Assembly (NCBI RefSeq): GCF_014199445.1
Contig: NZ_JACIJS010000004.1
Span: 186,001-250,000, forward strand
DNA from: Rubricella aquisinus
Lineage (GTDB): Bacteria > Pseudomonadota > Alphaproteobacteria > Rhodobacterales > Rhodobacteraceae
Length of the DNA: 64,000 nt
Direction: 5' to 3'
Below are positions 9,094-17,732 of this stretch, one piece after another; the first letter of the stretch is position 1; each line of letters begins with the position of its first letter. Below the pieces are notes generated by a model that was not told the DNA's origin, made no database searches, and was given only the letters and a program-made list of their open reading frames with translations. A program made the position numbers and the translations under genes.

Positions 9094-10050
9094 ATGAAGA
9101 ATTCTGGCATTTATGCATCCCTCTCTCTGGCCCTTGGCCTTGCATTATCCGCCTGTGGTCCGGGTGCCGTTGCTCAGCAGGGCAGCGATCTGGCGATGAT
9201 GGAGCGGCCCATCGGCCCTCGCGGCACGGGGCAGCGCCCCGCAGGGCCGCCAAGCCGGGTGCATACGGCGACGGAGGCACAGGCGGTAACGCTCGTCTCC
9301 GCCACACGTGGCGCGGGCGATCCGCAGGTCACCATCACGCAACTGGGCGACGAGATCACGATCCGCTCAAACGGCATCCCCGAGCATGAGGTGGGGCAGT
9401 TCCCCAACGCGGGCAATCCCAACAGCATTCGCGCGCAAGCCTATAGCTTTACCGTCGATGCCACACCTGTCGTGACGGCAGGGGTCACGCCCTATCGGGG
9501 TCTCTTTGGCGTCGCGATCAATGGAGTGCCCTTCGAGCCGGGCACGGCAGAAGTCTGGCAGGGGGATCGGTCCTCTGGCTGGAATTACGATGCGCTGGGC
9601 GGCGCCATCGCGCTGGGGCTTGATGCGAATTATGCCCATGTGCAGCCGACCGGGGCCTATCACTACCACGGCCTGCCCATCGGGTTGATGCAGGATGAGG
9701 GGTGGACGCAGTCAAGCCATTCGCCGCTGTTGGGCTATGCCGCTGACGGCTTCCCGATCTATGCGCTGACGGGCGTGGTGGAGGGGGAGGTGCGCATGGT
9801 TACGTCCTCTTATGCCCTGAAATCGGGGGAGCGGCCGGGCGGATCGCAGCCCACGGGCGTTTATGACGGCACCTTCGTACAGGATTGGGAATATGTGGCC
9901 GGGCTTGGCTCGCTCGATCAATGCAATGGGATGATGACCACATCCGCCGATTATCCGGGCGGCACATATGCCTATTTCCTGACCGACACCTATCCCTACA
10001 TCCCGCGGTGCCTTGTGGGTGACGCGGACCCCAGCTTCTCCCGCCGCTGA
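9094..10050 (+). CDS. YHYH-domain lipoprotein/exported protein
   Basis: The 318-residue product has a signal peptide with a lipobox-like LSAC (Cys21). The mature part contains the YHYH motif GAYHYHGLP (near residue 190) followed by GYAADGFPIY, which define the YHYH protein family found in secreted bacterial proteins. A region around residues 90-190 (YSFTVDATPVV..., GVAINGVPFEPG) leads into it. The biochemical role of the family is not established; the paired Tyr/His may bind metal. A good AAGGAG precedes the ATG. It forms an operon with the small exported protein upstream. Confidence 0.85.
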   Translation: MKNSGIYASLSLALGLALSACGPGAVAQQGSDLAMMERPIGPRGTGQRPAGPPSRVHTATEAQAVTLVSATRGAGDPQVTITQLGDEITIRSNGIPEHEVGQFPNAGNPNSIRAQAYSFTVDATPVVTAGVTPYRGLFGVAINGVPFEPGTAEVWQGDRSSGWNYDALGGAIALGLDANYAHVQPTGAYHYHGLPIGLMQDEGWTQSSHSPLLGYAADGFPIYALTGVVEGEVRMVTSSYALKSGERPGGSQPTGVYDGTFVQDWEYVAGLGSLDQCNGMMTTSADYPGGTYAYFLTDTYPYIPRCLVGDADPSFSRR

Positions 10051-10072
10051 CCCCTTAAGGCCGGGAGCAAGC

Positions 10073-10111
10073 CCCGCGCCCGAGACCCCCATGTTTCCAC
10101 TCGGGCGCGGG
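10073..10111. repeat. inverted repeat between YHYH gene and dehydratase gene
   Basis: CCCGCGCCCGAG at 10073-10084 pairs perfectly with CTCGGGCGCGGG at 10100-10111 around a 15-base loop. An outer GCAAG (10067-10071) also matches CTTGC (10117-10121). There is no T run, so it may be a factor-dependent terminator, an RNA-processing element or an interspersed palindrome rather than an intrinsic terminator. Confidence 0.6.
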
Positions 10112-10168
10112 AAACCCTTGCCGCATCGCGGCACCTGTGGCTGAGTGGCGCAAAAGGGGAGGGCGACC

Positions 10169-11401
10169 ATGAAGCTGGCCGATCTTGACGTGATCACCGT
10201 GGGAAATCCGCCGCCCGGTTTCGGGGGGCGGTATTTCCTGTTCGTGAAGGTCACGACCGCCTGCGGCATCATCGGCTGGGGGGAGGTCTATGCCGCCACG
10301 GTCGGCCCCAAGGCGATGGAGGCCGTGATCCGTGACGTGTTCGAGCGGCATATGGAGCGCACCCACCCGCGTGATGTGGAGTTGATGTATCGCCGCGTCC
10401 ATTCCGCCGGGTTTAGCCAACGCCCCGATCCGACCGTCATGGGCGCGTTCTCCGGTCTGGAGATGGCCTGTTGGGACATCTGGGGCAAGGCGCTGGGCCA
10501 GCCGGTCTGGGCGCTGTTGGGTGGCCGGATGCGGGTTCGGGTGCGGGCCTATACCTACCTCTATCCCGATCCGGCGGAGGACGCGGGCGCGTTCTATGCC
10601 TCCCCCAGTCGCGCGGCGGAGGTTGCGGATCAGTTCGCATCTCAAGGGTTCACGGCGGTCAAATGCGACCCGGCTGGCCCCTACACGATCCATGGCGGGC
10701 ATCAGCCGGGTCTGGCCGATCTCTCCCGTTCAGAGGCGTTCTGCGCGCAGATCAGGGAGGCCGTCGGGGACCGCGCCGACATCCTGTTCGGCACCCATGG
10801 CCAGTTCACCCCGTCGGGGGCCATCCGCATGGCGGAGCGGATCGCGCCCTTCTCCCCCCTCTGGTTTGAGGAGCCGTGCCCGCCCGATACGCATCCTGAT
10901 GACCTTGCCCAAGTGGCGCGCGCCACGTCCATCCCGGTGGCAAGTGGTGAGCGGCTCACGACCAAGGTGGAGTTCGCGGCACTGCTGCGCGCGGGGGCCG
11001 CGTCGATCCTGCAACCGGCGCTGGGCCGCGTCGGTGGCATCTGGGAGGCGCGCAAGATCGCGGCGCTGGCTGAAAGTTACGGCGCGCAGATGGCGCCGCA
11101 CCTCTACGCCGGGCCGATCGAGTTTGCCGCCAATATCCACCTTGCCACGGCGATCCCGAATGCGCTGATCGCGGAAAGCATCGGGGATGGCCGGGGGTTT
11201 CATGCCGATCTCGTGGATCGTCCCCTCTATGTGGAGGACGGGCATGTCACCCCCTCCATCGAGCCGGGTCTGGGCCTGTCGGTCAATGAGGACGTGGCCC
11301 GCGCGCATCCCTATACTGGCGACGGGCTACATCTGATGATGGCCGAAGAGCCGATCCGCTATGACGCGGCGCGCCCCAGCTTTGGCCGCGGTGACGGCTG
11401 A
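10169..11401 (+). CDS. mandelate racemase/muconate lactonizing enzyme family dehydratase
   Basis: A 410-residue enolase-superfamily enzyme, probably a sugar-acid dehydratase. The N-terminal capping domain is followed by a barrel with a general base region AVKCDPAG (Lys165, Asp167), acids WFEEP (Glu234, Glu235) and SGERL (Glu261), and a His in APHLYAG (His311). At the usual first metal ligand the sequence reads FGTHGQ, with Gly208 where D-galactonate dehydratase has Asp, so metal binding may differ or the subgroup may use another residue. The start ATG 10169 follows AGGGGAGGG; a GTG further upstream is less likely. The substrate is not assignable. Confidence 0.85.
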   Translation: MKLADLDVITVGNPPPGFGGRYFLFVKVTTACGIIGWGEVYAATVGPKAMEAVIRDVFERHMERTHPRDVELMYRRVHSAGFSQRPDPTVMGAFSGLEMACWDIWGKALGQPVWALLGGRMRVRVRAYTYLYPDPAEDAGAFYASPSRAAEVADQFASQGFTAVKCDPAGPYTIHGGHQPGLADLSRSEAFCAQIREAVGDRADILFGTHGQFTPSGAIRMAERIAPFSPLWFEEPCPPDTHPDDLAQVARATSIPVASGERLTTKVEFAALLRAGAASILQPALGRVGGIWEARKIAALAESYGAQMAPHLYAGPIEFAANIHLATAIPNALIAESIGDGRGFHADLVDRPLYVEDGHVTPSIEPGLGLSVNEDVARAHPYTGDGLHLMMAEEPIRYDAARPSFGRGDG

Positions 11402-11469
11402 CCGGTTGCATCTGGCGCGACCCCGGATTTGGCGATACATCGGGGCAACCGAAGAATGAGGAGCACCCG

Positions 11470-11949
11470 GTGTCTGAAAAGATTTTCGAGATTTGGACGA
11501 CCCCCGCCCGACGCTGGATCGGTGTCGGCTCCATCAGCCTTTTGGGGTTGTTGCTACTCTATGTTTTGCTGTCCTCCCCACCGCCGGGGCTGGGCTGGCC
11601 GGTGCTGATGGTTGGGATGATGGCGGTGTGTTACTGGCAGGCATGGCGGATGCACATTGCGGGCCAACGGCGCATCCAGCTTTATGAGGATGGGCTTTAC
11701 CTTGATACCGGGGAGATGCTCGCCCCGCTTGACGGGATCGAGAGCATTGATCGCAGTATTTTCACCTTCAAACCCTCCGGTGGATTTGTGCTGGTGATGC
11801 GCGAAAAGCAGAAACGCCGGACCATGCCGGGCCTGTTCTGGATCACCGGTCGGCGCATCGGGATTGGGGGCACAGTCCCGGGGTATCAGGCGCGTGGCAT
11901 GGCCGATCTCATTGAGGCGATGCTGATGCAGCGGGATCAGGGCATCTGA
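11470..11949 (+). CDS. hypothetical membrane protein
   Basis: The 159-residue product has two membrane segments (about residues 18-37 and 42-58) followed by a soluble beta-rich tail (RRIQLYEDGLYLDTGEMLAPL...) that resembles a small PH-like domain. The start is GTG at 11470 with GAGGAG upstream. It ends one base before the patatin gene, so the two are probably coupled. I recognise no family. Confidence 0.75.
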   Translation: MSEKIFEIWTTPARRWIGVGSISLLGLLLLYVLLSSPPPGLGWPVLMVGMMAVCYWQAWRMHIAGQRRIQLYEDGLYLDTGEMLAPLDGIESIDRSIFTFKPSGGFVLVMREKQKRRTMPGLFWITGRRIGIGGTVPGYQARGMADLIEAMLMQRDQGI

Positions 11950-11950
11950 T

Positions 11951-13162
11951 ATGTGGCGGCCTGTTCTCGCGACCGTTCTTGTTCTGGCGCTCGCGGGCTG
12001 TGTGGCCCCCGGACGGACGCTCCAGATTGACCCGGAACTCGACTATGAAAATGCCGTTTTGGAGGGATTTCCGGCCGCGATCCGGTTCTGGGGCGATCTT
12101 GATCCGGGAATAGATACGCTTGTGGAGACGACGCTGTCGGCCCGCGCGGCAAGGCGAGACCGGGGCGATACCACGCTTGATGTGCTTGCCATTTCGTCTG
12201 GCGGAGCCAATGGCGCGTTTGGCGCGGGCATCCTGCGCGGCTGGACAGAGGCGGGCAATCGCCCGGAATTCGATGTGGTCACGGGGGTTTCCACCGGGGC
12301 CATCATCGCGCCTTTTGCGTTTCTTGGGCCGGAATATGATGACGATCTGGAGCGGTTCTATACCTTTACCCGCACCTCTGATCTGTTGGATTTCACATTC
12401 TTTCAGGCGCTGCGCGGTGGCCCGTCGCTGACGGATACGACGCCGTTGCGTGAAATCATGGAGCAATCGGTGACGCCCGAGTTGCTGCAAGCCATCGCGG
12501 CGGAACATGCCAAGGGGCGCAGGCTCTTGATCGGGTCCACCAATCTTGATGCGCAGCGCCCGGTGATCTGGGACATTGGCGCGATCGCGTCCTCTGGCGC
12601 GCCGGGGGCCGTGGATTTGGTGCGCAACGTGATCCTTGCCTCCTCCGCTATTCCCGGTGTGTTCCCGCCGGTGGAGTTCGCGGTGCGCTCCAATGGCGAC
12701 CTTTATGGGGAATTGCATGTGGACGGCGCGGTTACGCAAGAAGTGTTCGTTCTGCCGCGCAATCTGACGCTCGCAGAGCTAGAGCGCGTGCGCGGTGGTC
12801 CGTTCGCCAAGCGCCGCATCTGGATCATCATGAACACCAAGATCGAGCCGGAATATGCGCCCACGCGTGGCCGACTGTTCGACATCACCCAGCGCACCAT
12901 CCAAACGCTCGTGAAATCGCAGACACAGGCCAATATCCTGCGGATCGAAAACCTTGCCCTGCGGGGGGAGGCCGATCTCGCTTTCGTCTCGATCCCGTCG
13001 GATTACGTGGCCGAGGCGGAGGAATTGTTCGATCCGGTGGCGATGCAATCGCTGTTCCAGCTTGGCCGCACGGTCGGGGCGCGCACCGATGTGTGGCGCC
13101 GCTCCCTCAACACGCCGCAAGAGCCGGTGCCGCGCGCCCGGCCCGCCGGGCTTGGCGGCTGA
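11951..13162 (+). CDS. patatin-like phospholipase lipoprotein
   Basis: A 403-residue lipid-anchored acyl hydrolase. The lipobox is LAGC (Cys17). The patatin core shows the oxyanion loop SSGGANGAFGAG (82-93), the nucleophile Ser114 in GVSTG, and the dyad Asp in HVDGAV. It probably cleaves phospholipids or other acyl esters at the inner face of the outer membrane or in the periplasm. It follows a small membrane protein by one base. Its TGA stop abuts the stop codon of the convergent mttB-like gene within TGATCA, with no spacer. Confidence 0.9.
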   Translation: MWRPVLATVLVLALAGCVAPGRTLQIDPELDYENAVLEGFPAAIRFWGDLDPGIDTLVETTLSARAARRDRGDTTLDVLAISSGGANGAFGAGILRGWTEAGNRPEFDVVTGVSTGAIIAPFAFLGPEYDDDLERFYTFTRTSDLLDFTFFQALRGGPSLTDTTPLREIMEQSVTPELLQAIAAEHAKGRRLLIGSTNLDAQRPVIWDIGAIASSGAPGAVDLVRNVILASSAIPGVFPPVEFAVRSNGDLYGELHVDGAVTQEVFVLPRNLTLAELERVRGGPFAKRRIWIIMNTKIEPEYAPTRGRLFDITQRTIQTLVKSQTQANILRIENLALRGEADLAFVSIPSDYVAEAEELFDPVAMQSLFQLGRTVGARTDVWRRSLNTPQEPVPRARPAGLGG

Positions 13163-14719
13163 TCAGAAATCGGTCGGCGCGCCGCCCTCGGATTTGCGGC
13201 GGGCAACGAAGCTCGCCAATTCCTCACGGATCGCGTCCTCCATCGGTGGGGGCTGGAATTCGGCAAGGATGTCTTTCCAGACTTTATTTGCACGCTCCGC
13301 AGTCCAGACGGCCCCGGCCTCCTGCCACGCTTCATAATTGCGCCAATCGCTGAGGAACGGGGAATAAAACGCCTCCTGATACCGATCCTGCGTGTGCTGC
13401 ACGCCAAAGAAATGGCCATCCGGCCCCACTTCACGAATGGCATCAACGGCGAGGTCCGCTTCGGTCGTCGCGGTGATCGCGCTTTCAAAATAGCGCTCGA
13501 ATTGCTGCAGAATCTCGCAATCCATCACGAATTTTTCGTAAGACGCGATCAACCCGCCTTCGAGCCAACCCGCTGCATGATAAACAAGGTTCACGCGCGA
13601 ATTCACCGCCGCCCAGAGCGAATTCATGGATTCCCACACCGCCTGACCATCCGGTGCGTTTGACGCGCAGGCATTGGAGGCGCGCAGCGGAAGGCCGTAG
13701 AACCGCGCCATTTGCCCGGTCATCTGGGTCGCGCGCACATATTCAGGTGTGCCAAAAGCGGGCGCGCCGGTTTTCATGTCCACGTTTGAGGTGAAGGTGC
13801 CCATGACACAGGGCGTGCCGGGGTTGAGCCATTGAAAGAGCGCGATCGCGGCCAGACATTCGGCCACCGATTGCACCACAGCGCCCACCATCGTGACCGG
13901 CGCCATCGCCCCGGCCAGCGTGAAGGGCGTCACCACCACCGGCTGGCCCAGCTTCACAAACCGCATAGAGCCGTCAAGCATTGGCCAGTCATGTTTCAGC
14001 GGGCTGGAGGAGTTGATATTGGTGTAGAGCCGCGGTTCGCTGAAGAACGTGTCGTGATCCATGCCCGACGCGATGCGGGCCATCTCCATCACGTCATCCA
14101 CCCGTTCCGGACCCAGCGAATAGGCATGCACCACCTTGTCTGTCAGTGTGAGCTTGGCCTCTAGGCAGTCAAGGTGACGGACGGAGGCGTGAATATCCAC
14201 CGGCTCCACCGGATAGCCGCCGGCCACATGGATGCAGTTGAAATACTGGGTCATTTTGAGCAAATCGCTGAAGCTCTCGAAATCTCCGACCCGGCGTCCC
14301 CGGTCCAGATCCATCACATTCGGCGGGGAGGAGACATTGACGAAGGCCATGTTCTTGCCGCCGAGCCGGATTGCACGGTCCGGGTTGCGGGGGGTGATGG
14401 TGAATTCAGCGGGGGCTTTGGCCACCATCTCCATCACGAAATCACGGCCCATGCGGACATTCTGCCCTTCAACAATGCAGCCCGCCGCTTTGAGATGCGC
14501 GACCGCGTCGTCATTGAGAAATTCGATCCCGATTTCTTCAAGCACGCGCATCGCGGCATTGTGCACGGCCTGCACCCCGGCCTCATCCAGGGGTTCTGTC
14601 GGGTGATCCGGATTGATGACCTGCCGCCATGTGAGTTGCTCAATGGCACTGGCGGAAGTGCGGCGCGCGTTTCCGGCACGCCCCCCGCTGCGGCGGTTTT
14701 TGCGGTCTTGCATGGTCAC
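13163..14719 (-). CDS. trimethylamine methyltransferase MttB homologue (non-pyrrolysine)
   Basis: About 518 residues of the MttB superfamily, whose members move a methyl group from a quaternary or tertiary amine to a corrinoid protein. There is no in-frame amber codon, so it belongs to the non-pyrrolysine branch that includes glycine-betaine- and proline-betaine-type enzymes. Recognisable blocks are RVLEEIGIEFLNDDAV near the N-terminus and ASNACASNAPDGQA in the barrel. A GTG at 14719 lies 8 bases after GAGGGGA; ATG 14713 is an alternative, and the frame is open to 14755. No corrinoid protein or reactivase gene is nearby, so its methyl acceptor must be encoded elsewhere. Confidence 0.87.
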   Translation of the reverse strand: MTMQDRKNRRSGGRAGNARRTSASAIEQLTWRQVINPDHPTEPLDEAGVQAVHNAAMRVLEEIGIEFLNDDAVAHLKAAGCIVEGQNVRMGRDFVMEMVAKAPAEFTITPRNPDRAIRLGGKNMAFVNVSSPPNVMDLDRGRRVGDFESFSDLLKMTQYFNCIHVAGGYPVEPVDIHASVRHLDCLEAKLTLTDKVVHAYSLGPERVDDVMEMARIASGMDHDTFFSEPRLYTNINSSSPLKHDWPMLDGSMRFVKLGQPVVVTPFTLAGAMAPVTMVGAVVQSVAECLAAIALFQWLNPGTPCVMGTFTSNVDMKTGAPAFGTPEYVRATQMTGQMARFYGLPLRASNACASNAPDGQAVWESMNSLWAAVNSRVNLVYHAAGWLEGGLIASYEKFVMDCEILQQFERYFESAITATTEADLAVDAIREVGPDGHFFGVQHTQDRYQEAFYSPFLSDWRNYEAWQEAGAVWTAERANKVWKDILAEFQPPPMEDAIREELASFVARRKSEGGAPTDF

Positions 14720-14826
14720 GGTCGAAGTCCCCTCGGTCTTGGCTGTCATTAGCATGGGGCAGGAGGGAGGGGATTCTGTGCATTGCGCGACACCAGATGT
14801 CGCTTTTCAGATCAGATAGGTCGTTG

Positions 14827-15552
14827 TCACGGATGGTCAGAGAGCCAATGCGGCAAATGGCTGATATCGGGCAGCACGACATCGGCCATCGGGGACAGGA
14901 TATCCTCGGTCGAGGGGCCGGACAGCACGCCGATTGTGACCATGCCAATGGCGCGGCCCGCCGTGAGGTCATAAACGCTGTCGCCCACCATCGCGATCCG
15001 GTCGGGGGCCAATGCCATCTGCTCGGCAAAGGCGCGCTGCATCCCGCTGCCGGGTTTGGCCCCGAAACCGCTGTCATATCCGGCAACAAAATCAAACATG
15101 CCCAACAGGTTGAACCGATCAAGATGCGCGCGCGCCGCGGCTTCGGAATCATTGGTGGACAGGCCAATTTTCAGTCCCGTCTGGCGCAATGTGCTCAACA
15201 ACGGGATCAGCGGCGCGGCAGGCGTCAGCGGCATGTCATCCGCCGCGGTATCAAGCTGCCGCTGAAGGAGGCAGACATCGGTGCCCGGCAAGTACCGGCT
15301 CAGCAAGGCGGCCATGTCTTCACTCGATGCCATCGCAACCGGGCTGTCTGGTGCAAACCGGTCCGTCGCCGGATCATAGCGCAATTCGGAGGCCAACGCG
15401 TCCGAGATGGAGCGATCCGCCTGCCGCGCAAGTTTCCCGATCAATTGGCTGAACCACATTTCCCATTGGGAGGTGATACGAAACAAGGTCCCGTCTTTAT
15501 CAAACAGAATGGCGTCAACCCGCTGATTGTGACGAGCACTTGAGTGTTTCAT
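14827..15552 (-). CDS. HAD-superfamily hydrolase (phosphoglycolate phosphatase-like)
   Basis: A 241-residue haloacid-dehalogenase enzyme with motif I ILFDKDGTLF (nucleophile Asp18, Asp20), motif II GLSTND, the Lys of FGAKPG, and motif IV VGDSVYDLTAG. The helical cap between motifs I and II places it near Gph/phosphoglycolate phosphatases, though the substrate is uncertain. It is divergent from the thioesterase gene, 45 bases away. No clear ribosome site precedes ATG 15552. Confidence 0.85.
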   Translation of the reverse strand: MKHSSARHNQRVDAILFDKDGTLFRITSQWEMWFSQLIGKLARQADRSISDALASELRYDPATDRFAPDSPVAMASSEDMAALLSRYLPGTDVCLLQRQLDTAADDMPLTPAAPLIPLLSTLRQTGLKIGLSTNDSEAAARAHLDRFNLLGMFDFVAGYDSGFGAKPGSGMQRAFAEQMALAPDRIAMVGDSVYDLTAGRAIGMVTIGVLSGPSTEDILSPMADVVLPDISHLPHWLSDHP

Positions 15553-15597
15553 TGTCGGGCACCATCATAACCGGCAGCCCGAAACAGGATAATCATT

Positions 15598-16035
15598 ATG
15601 TCCAAGCCCCCAAGGCCACTTCGCTCCGACTACCGGCATATGTCCGCCATCACACCGCGTTGGCGGGACAACGATGTCTATGCGCATGTTAATAATGCTG
15701 TTTTTTTCGAATATGTCGACACGGCAGTGAACGGATGGATCATTGAATATGGCGGGTTGGCTGTGCCGCATGGGCCAGTGGTGGGCCTTGTGGTGCATTC
15801 CGAATGCCAGTTTTTCGCGGCGCTGCGCTTTCCCCGCCCCGTGCATACAGGGCTGCGGGTGGACCGGCTCGGCTCCAGTTCCGTGACCTATGGCGTCGGG
15901 TTGTTCGATGGGGACGCGGAGGAGGCCGCAGCAGCGGCCGCTTTCACCCATGTTTATGTCGATGCGCAAACCCATCGTCCGGTGCCGATACCAGATATGT
16001 TTCGCCATGCGCTTGAAGGGTTGAGGATTGGCTGA
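15598..16035 (+). CDS. acyl-CoA thioesterase, 4HBT (YbgC/FadM) type
   Basis: A 145-residue hot-dog-fold thioesterase. The signature DNDVYAHVNNAVFFEY carries the catalytic Asp and the HVNN motif of 4-hydroxybenzoyl-CoA/YbgC thioesterases (about residues 22-37). It hydrolyses an acyl-CoA of unknown chain. The stop overlaps the ATG of the YedK gene by one base (TGATG), so the two are translationally coupled. Confidence 0.88.
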   Translation: MSKPPRPLRSDYRHMSAITPRWRDNDVYAHVNNAVFFEYVDTAVNGWIIEYGGLAVPHGPVVGLVVHSECQFFAALRFPRPVHTGLRVDRLGSSSVTYGVGLFDGDAEEAAAAAAFTHVYVDAQTHRPVPIPDMFRHALEGLRIG

Positions 16036-16673
16036 TGTGCGGGCGGTTCCTGCTCAATACGATGCAATCGGAGGTCGCCCGCGCCTTTGACGCGGTCGAA
16101 AAGCTGCCGCCGCGCCGCGATCCCCTCCCCGATATTCGCCCGACCCAGACCATCGCGGTCGTCCGATCCGGGGAGGATGCGCGGGTGCTGGCTCCGATGC
16201 GCTGGGGGTTTATGCCGGACTGGTACGCGCATTGGGATGATGGGCCGCTTTTGATTAACGCGCGCTCCGAAACCATCGCGGAGAAGCCCGCTTTTCGTGC
16301 GGCGTGCCGGGCGCGGCGATGCCTGATCCCGGCCAATGGATTTTACGAATGGCAATCCGTGCCCCATGGCAAACGGGTGCATCATTTGGCACCCGCAGGC
16401 GAGGCTCTGTTCGGATTTGCGGGCATCTGGCAGCCGGGCCGCTCCAAAGAGGGCCGCGAGATGGACACCGTCGCCATCGTCACCTGCGCAGCACCCGCGC
16501 CATTGTCGCATATTCACGCGCGAATGCCCGTGGTGATCCCTGCTGACGGGTATGGCCTGTGGCTGGGGGAGGAAGGGCACGGGGCCGCGCGCCTGATGGC
16601 CGCGGCGCCGGATGATTTCTGGCAGGTCACCCCAGATCGCGGCCCGCCTGACGCCAAGCCGCGGCTGCTTTAG
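16035..16673 (+). CDS. SOS response-associated peptidase, YedK/HMCES family
   Basis: The 212-residue protein has all catalytic elements of the SRAP family: Cys2 exposed after Met removal (MCGRF), Asn75 and Arg77 in NARSE, Glu105 in NGFYEW, and His161 in HARMP. Homologues form a covalent thiazolidine link to abasic sites in single-stranded DNA and protect replication forks. It is coupled to the thioesterase gene. Its TAG overlaps the stop codon of the convergent HAD gene by four bases. Confidence 0.93.
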   Translation: MCGRFLLNTMQSEVARAFDAVEKLPPRRDPLPDIRPTQTIAVVRSGEDARVLAPMRWGFMPDWYAHWDDGPLLINARSETIAEKPAFRAACRARRCLIPANGFYEWQSVPHGKRVHHLAPAGEALFGFAGIWQPGRSKEGREMDTVAIVTCAAPAPLSHIHARMPVVIPADGYGLWLGEEGHGAARLMAAAPDDFWQVTPDRGPPDAKPRLL

Positions 16674-17320
16674 GACAAGGCGACTTCCAGATGGGGCACC
16701 AGCGCCTCCCATGTCTCCGCCAGATAGGGGGTGTCTTCGGGGGCGGGGATCACGGCGCGCGCCTCATCACAGCCGACAAAGTGATGGGTGGCGACCGTCG
16801 GCGCGTGTTTTCGCGCGCTGCGCACCTGTGACGGGCTGTCATCGACAAAGGCTACTGGCGCGCCGACACGCTCCGCCAGATGATGCAACACTGGCCCTTT
16901 GCCCCCGTGATTGGTCAGGACGGGGTAGGGGATGCCATGGGCGCGCAGGTTCTGCTCACGCATGGATTTGGCGTGATGGGGGAGGTTCGTCAGCACCACG
17001 ATCTGGGCCTGATCGGAAAGGTGGGACAGCGCGCGAGCGGCCCCGGTGATCGCCTCCATCCCGGCGGTGCGCTCCTGAAAATAGGCGTCGATCAGGGCAA
17101 GTGCGGTGGCGCGATCCCCGACATGGCCTTGGCTGCGGTGATGCAGCGCGGCCTCAAGGCTGTATTCCGTCAGCCGCAAATCCCAGCCTTGCGCGCCCAC
17201 ATAATGCCTAAAATCCCGCAGAAAATACACCAGCACCTCATCCGCATCGACCACCAAAAGCGGTTTGCCCGGCTCAAGGCTCAGCGTTTCCAACTGAGGG
17301 CGGATTTGGTCATTCAGCAT
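16670..17320 (-). CDS. HAD-superfamily hydrolase
   Basis: About 216 residues with HAD motifs VVDADEVLVYF (nucleophile Asp and second Asp), VVLTNLP and VAFVDDSPSQVRSA. The cap is short and the substrate unknown. ATG 17320 is taken as start; a TTG at 17335 is in frame and would overlap the end of the DUF3572 gene, so the two genes are almost certainly coupled on one transcript. Confidence 0.78.
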   Translation of the reverse strand: MLNDQIRPQLETLSLEPGKPLLVVDADEVLVYFLRDFRHYVGAQGWDLRLTEYSLEAALHHRSQGHVGDRATALALIDAYFQERTAGMEAITGAARALSHLSDQAQIVVLTNLPHHAKSMREQNLRAHGIPYPVLTNHGGKGPVLHHLAERVGAPVAFVDDSPSQVRSARKHAPTVATHHFVGCDEARAVIPAPEDTPYLAETWEALVPHLEVALS

Positions 17321-17325
17321 TCGTG

Positions 17326-17604
17326 TCACGTCCAATGCTGAATTTGGCCACCCGGAAGTGCTGCGCGCGCCTGTGCCGGTTTCATGTAATCGAGCCCCTT
17401 ATCATCGCAAAACGCGATCAAAGCGGCCTCATCCTGCAACAGAAAGTCCAGAATGAAGCCAAGGATTTCGGGCTGCTCCATCGCGTTGCGCAGATCATCA
17501 ATGCCGACGCCGGTTTGCGCCATGAAGGGCATGAGCCGGTCTTCATCCGCCGCCATCCAGGACAATGCGGTGATCGCGAGTGTTTCTGCGGAGGATTGGT
17601 TCAT
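17326..17604 (-). CDS. DUF3572 family protein
   Basis: A 92-residue alphaproteobacterial protein matching DUF3572: ETLAITALSWMAADEDRLMP near the N-terminus, then FMAQTGVGIDDLR and ILGFILDFLLQDEAALI. It is helical and has no known activity. The family is found beside the pleD locus, as here, where it is divergent from the PleD-like gene 128 bases away. Confidence 0.88.
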   Translation of the reverse strand: MNQSSAETLAITALSWMAADEDRLMPFMAQTGVGIDDLRNAMEQPEILGFILDFLLQDEAALIAFCDDKGLDYMKPAQARAALPGGQIQHWT

Positions 17605-17732
17605 TCTGCCTACCTAGAGAATTCGCCCGAATTTGCAAACGGGTCATTAACACATGCGTATTAGTCTCCCCGAACGGGCTGCGGCAAGTCATCCGCACTC
17701 GGATTTCGTGGGGCAGTGTGTTTGGAGAGAAC

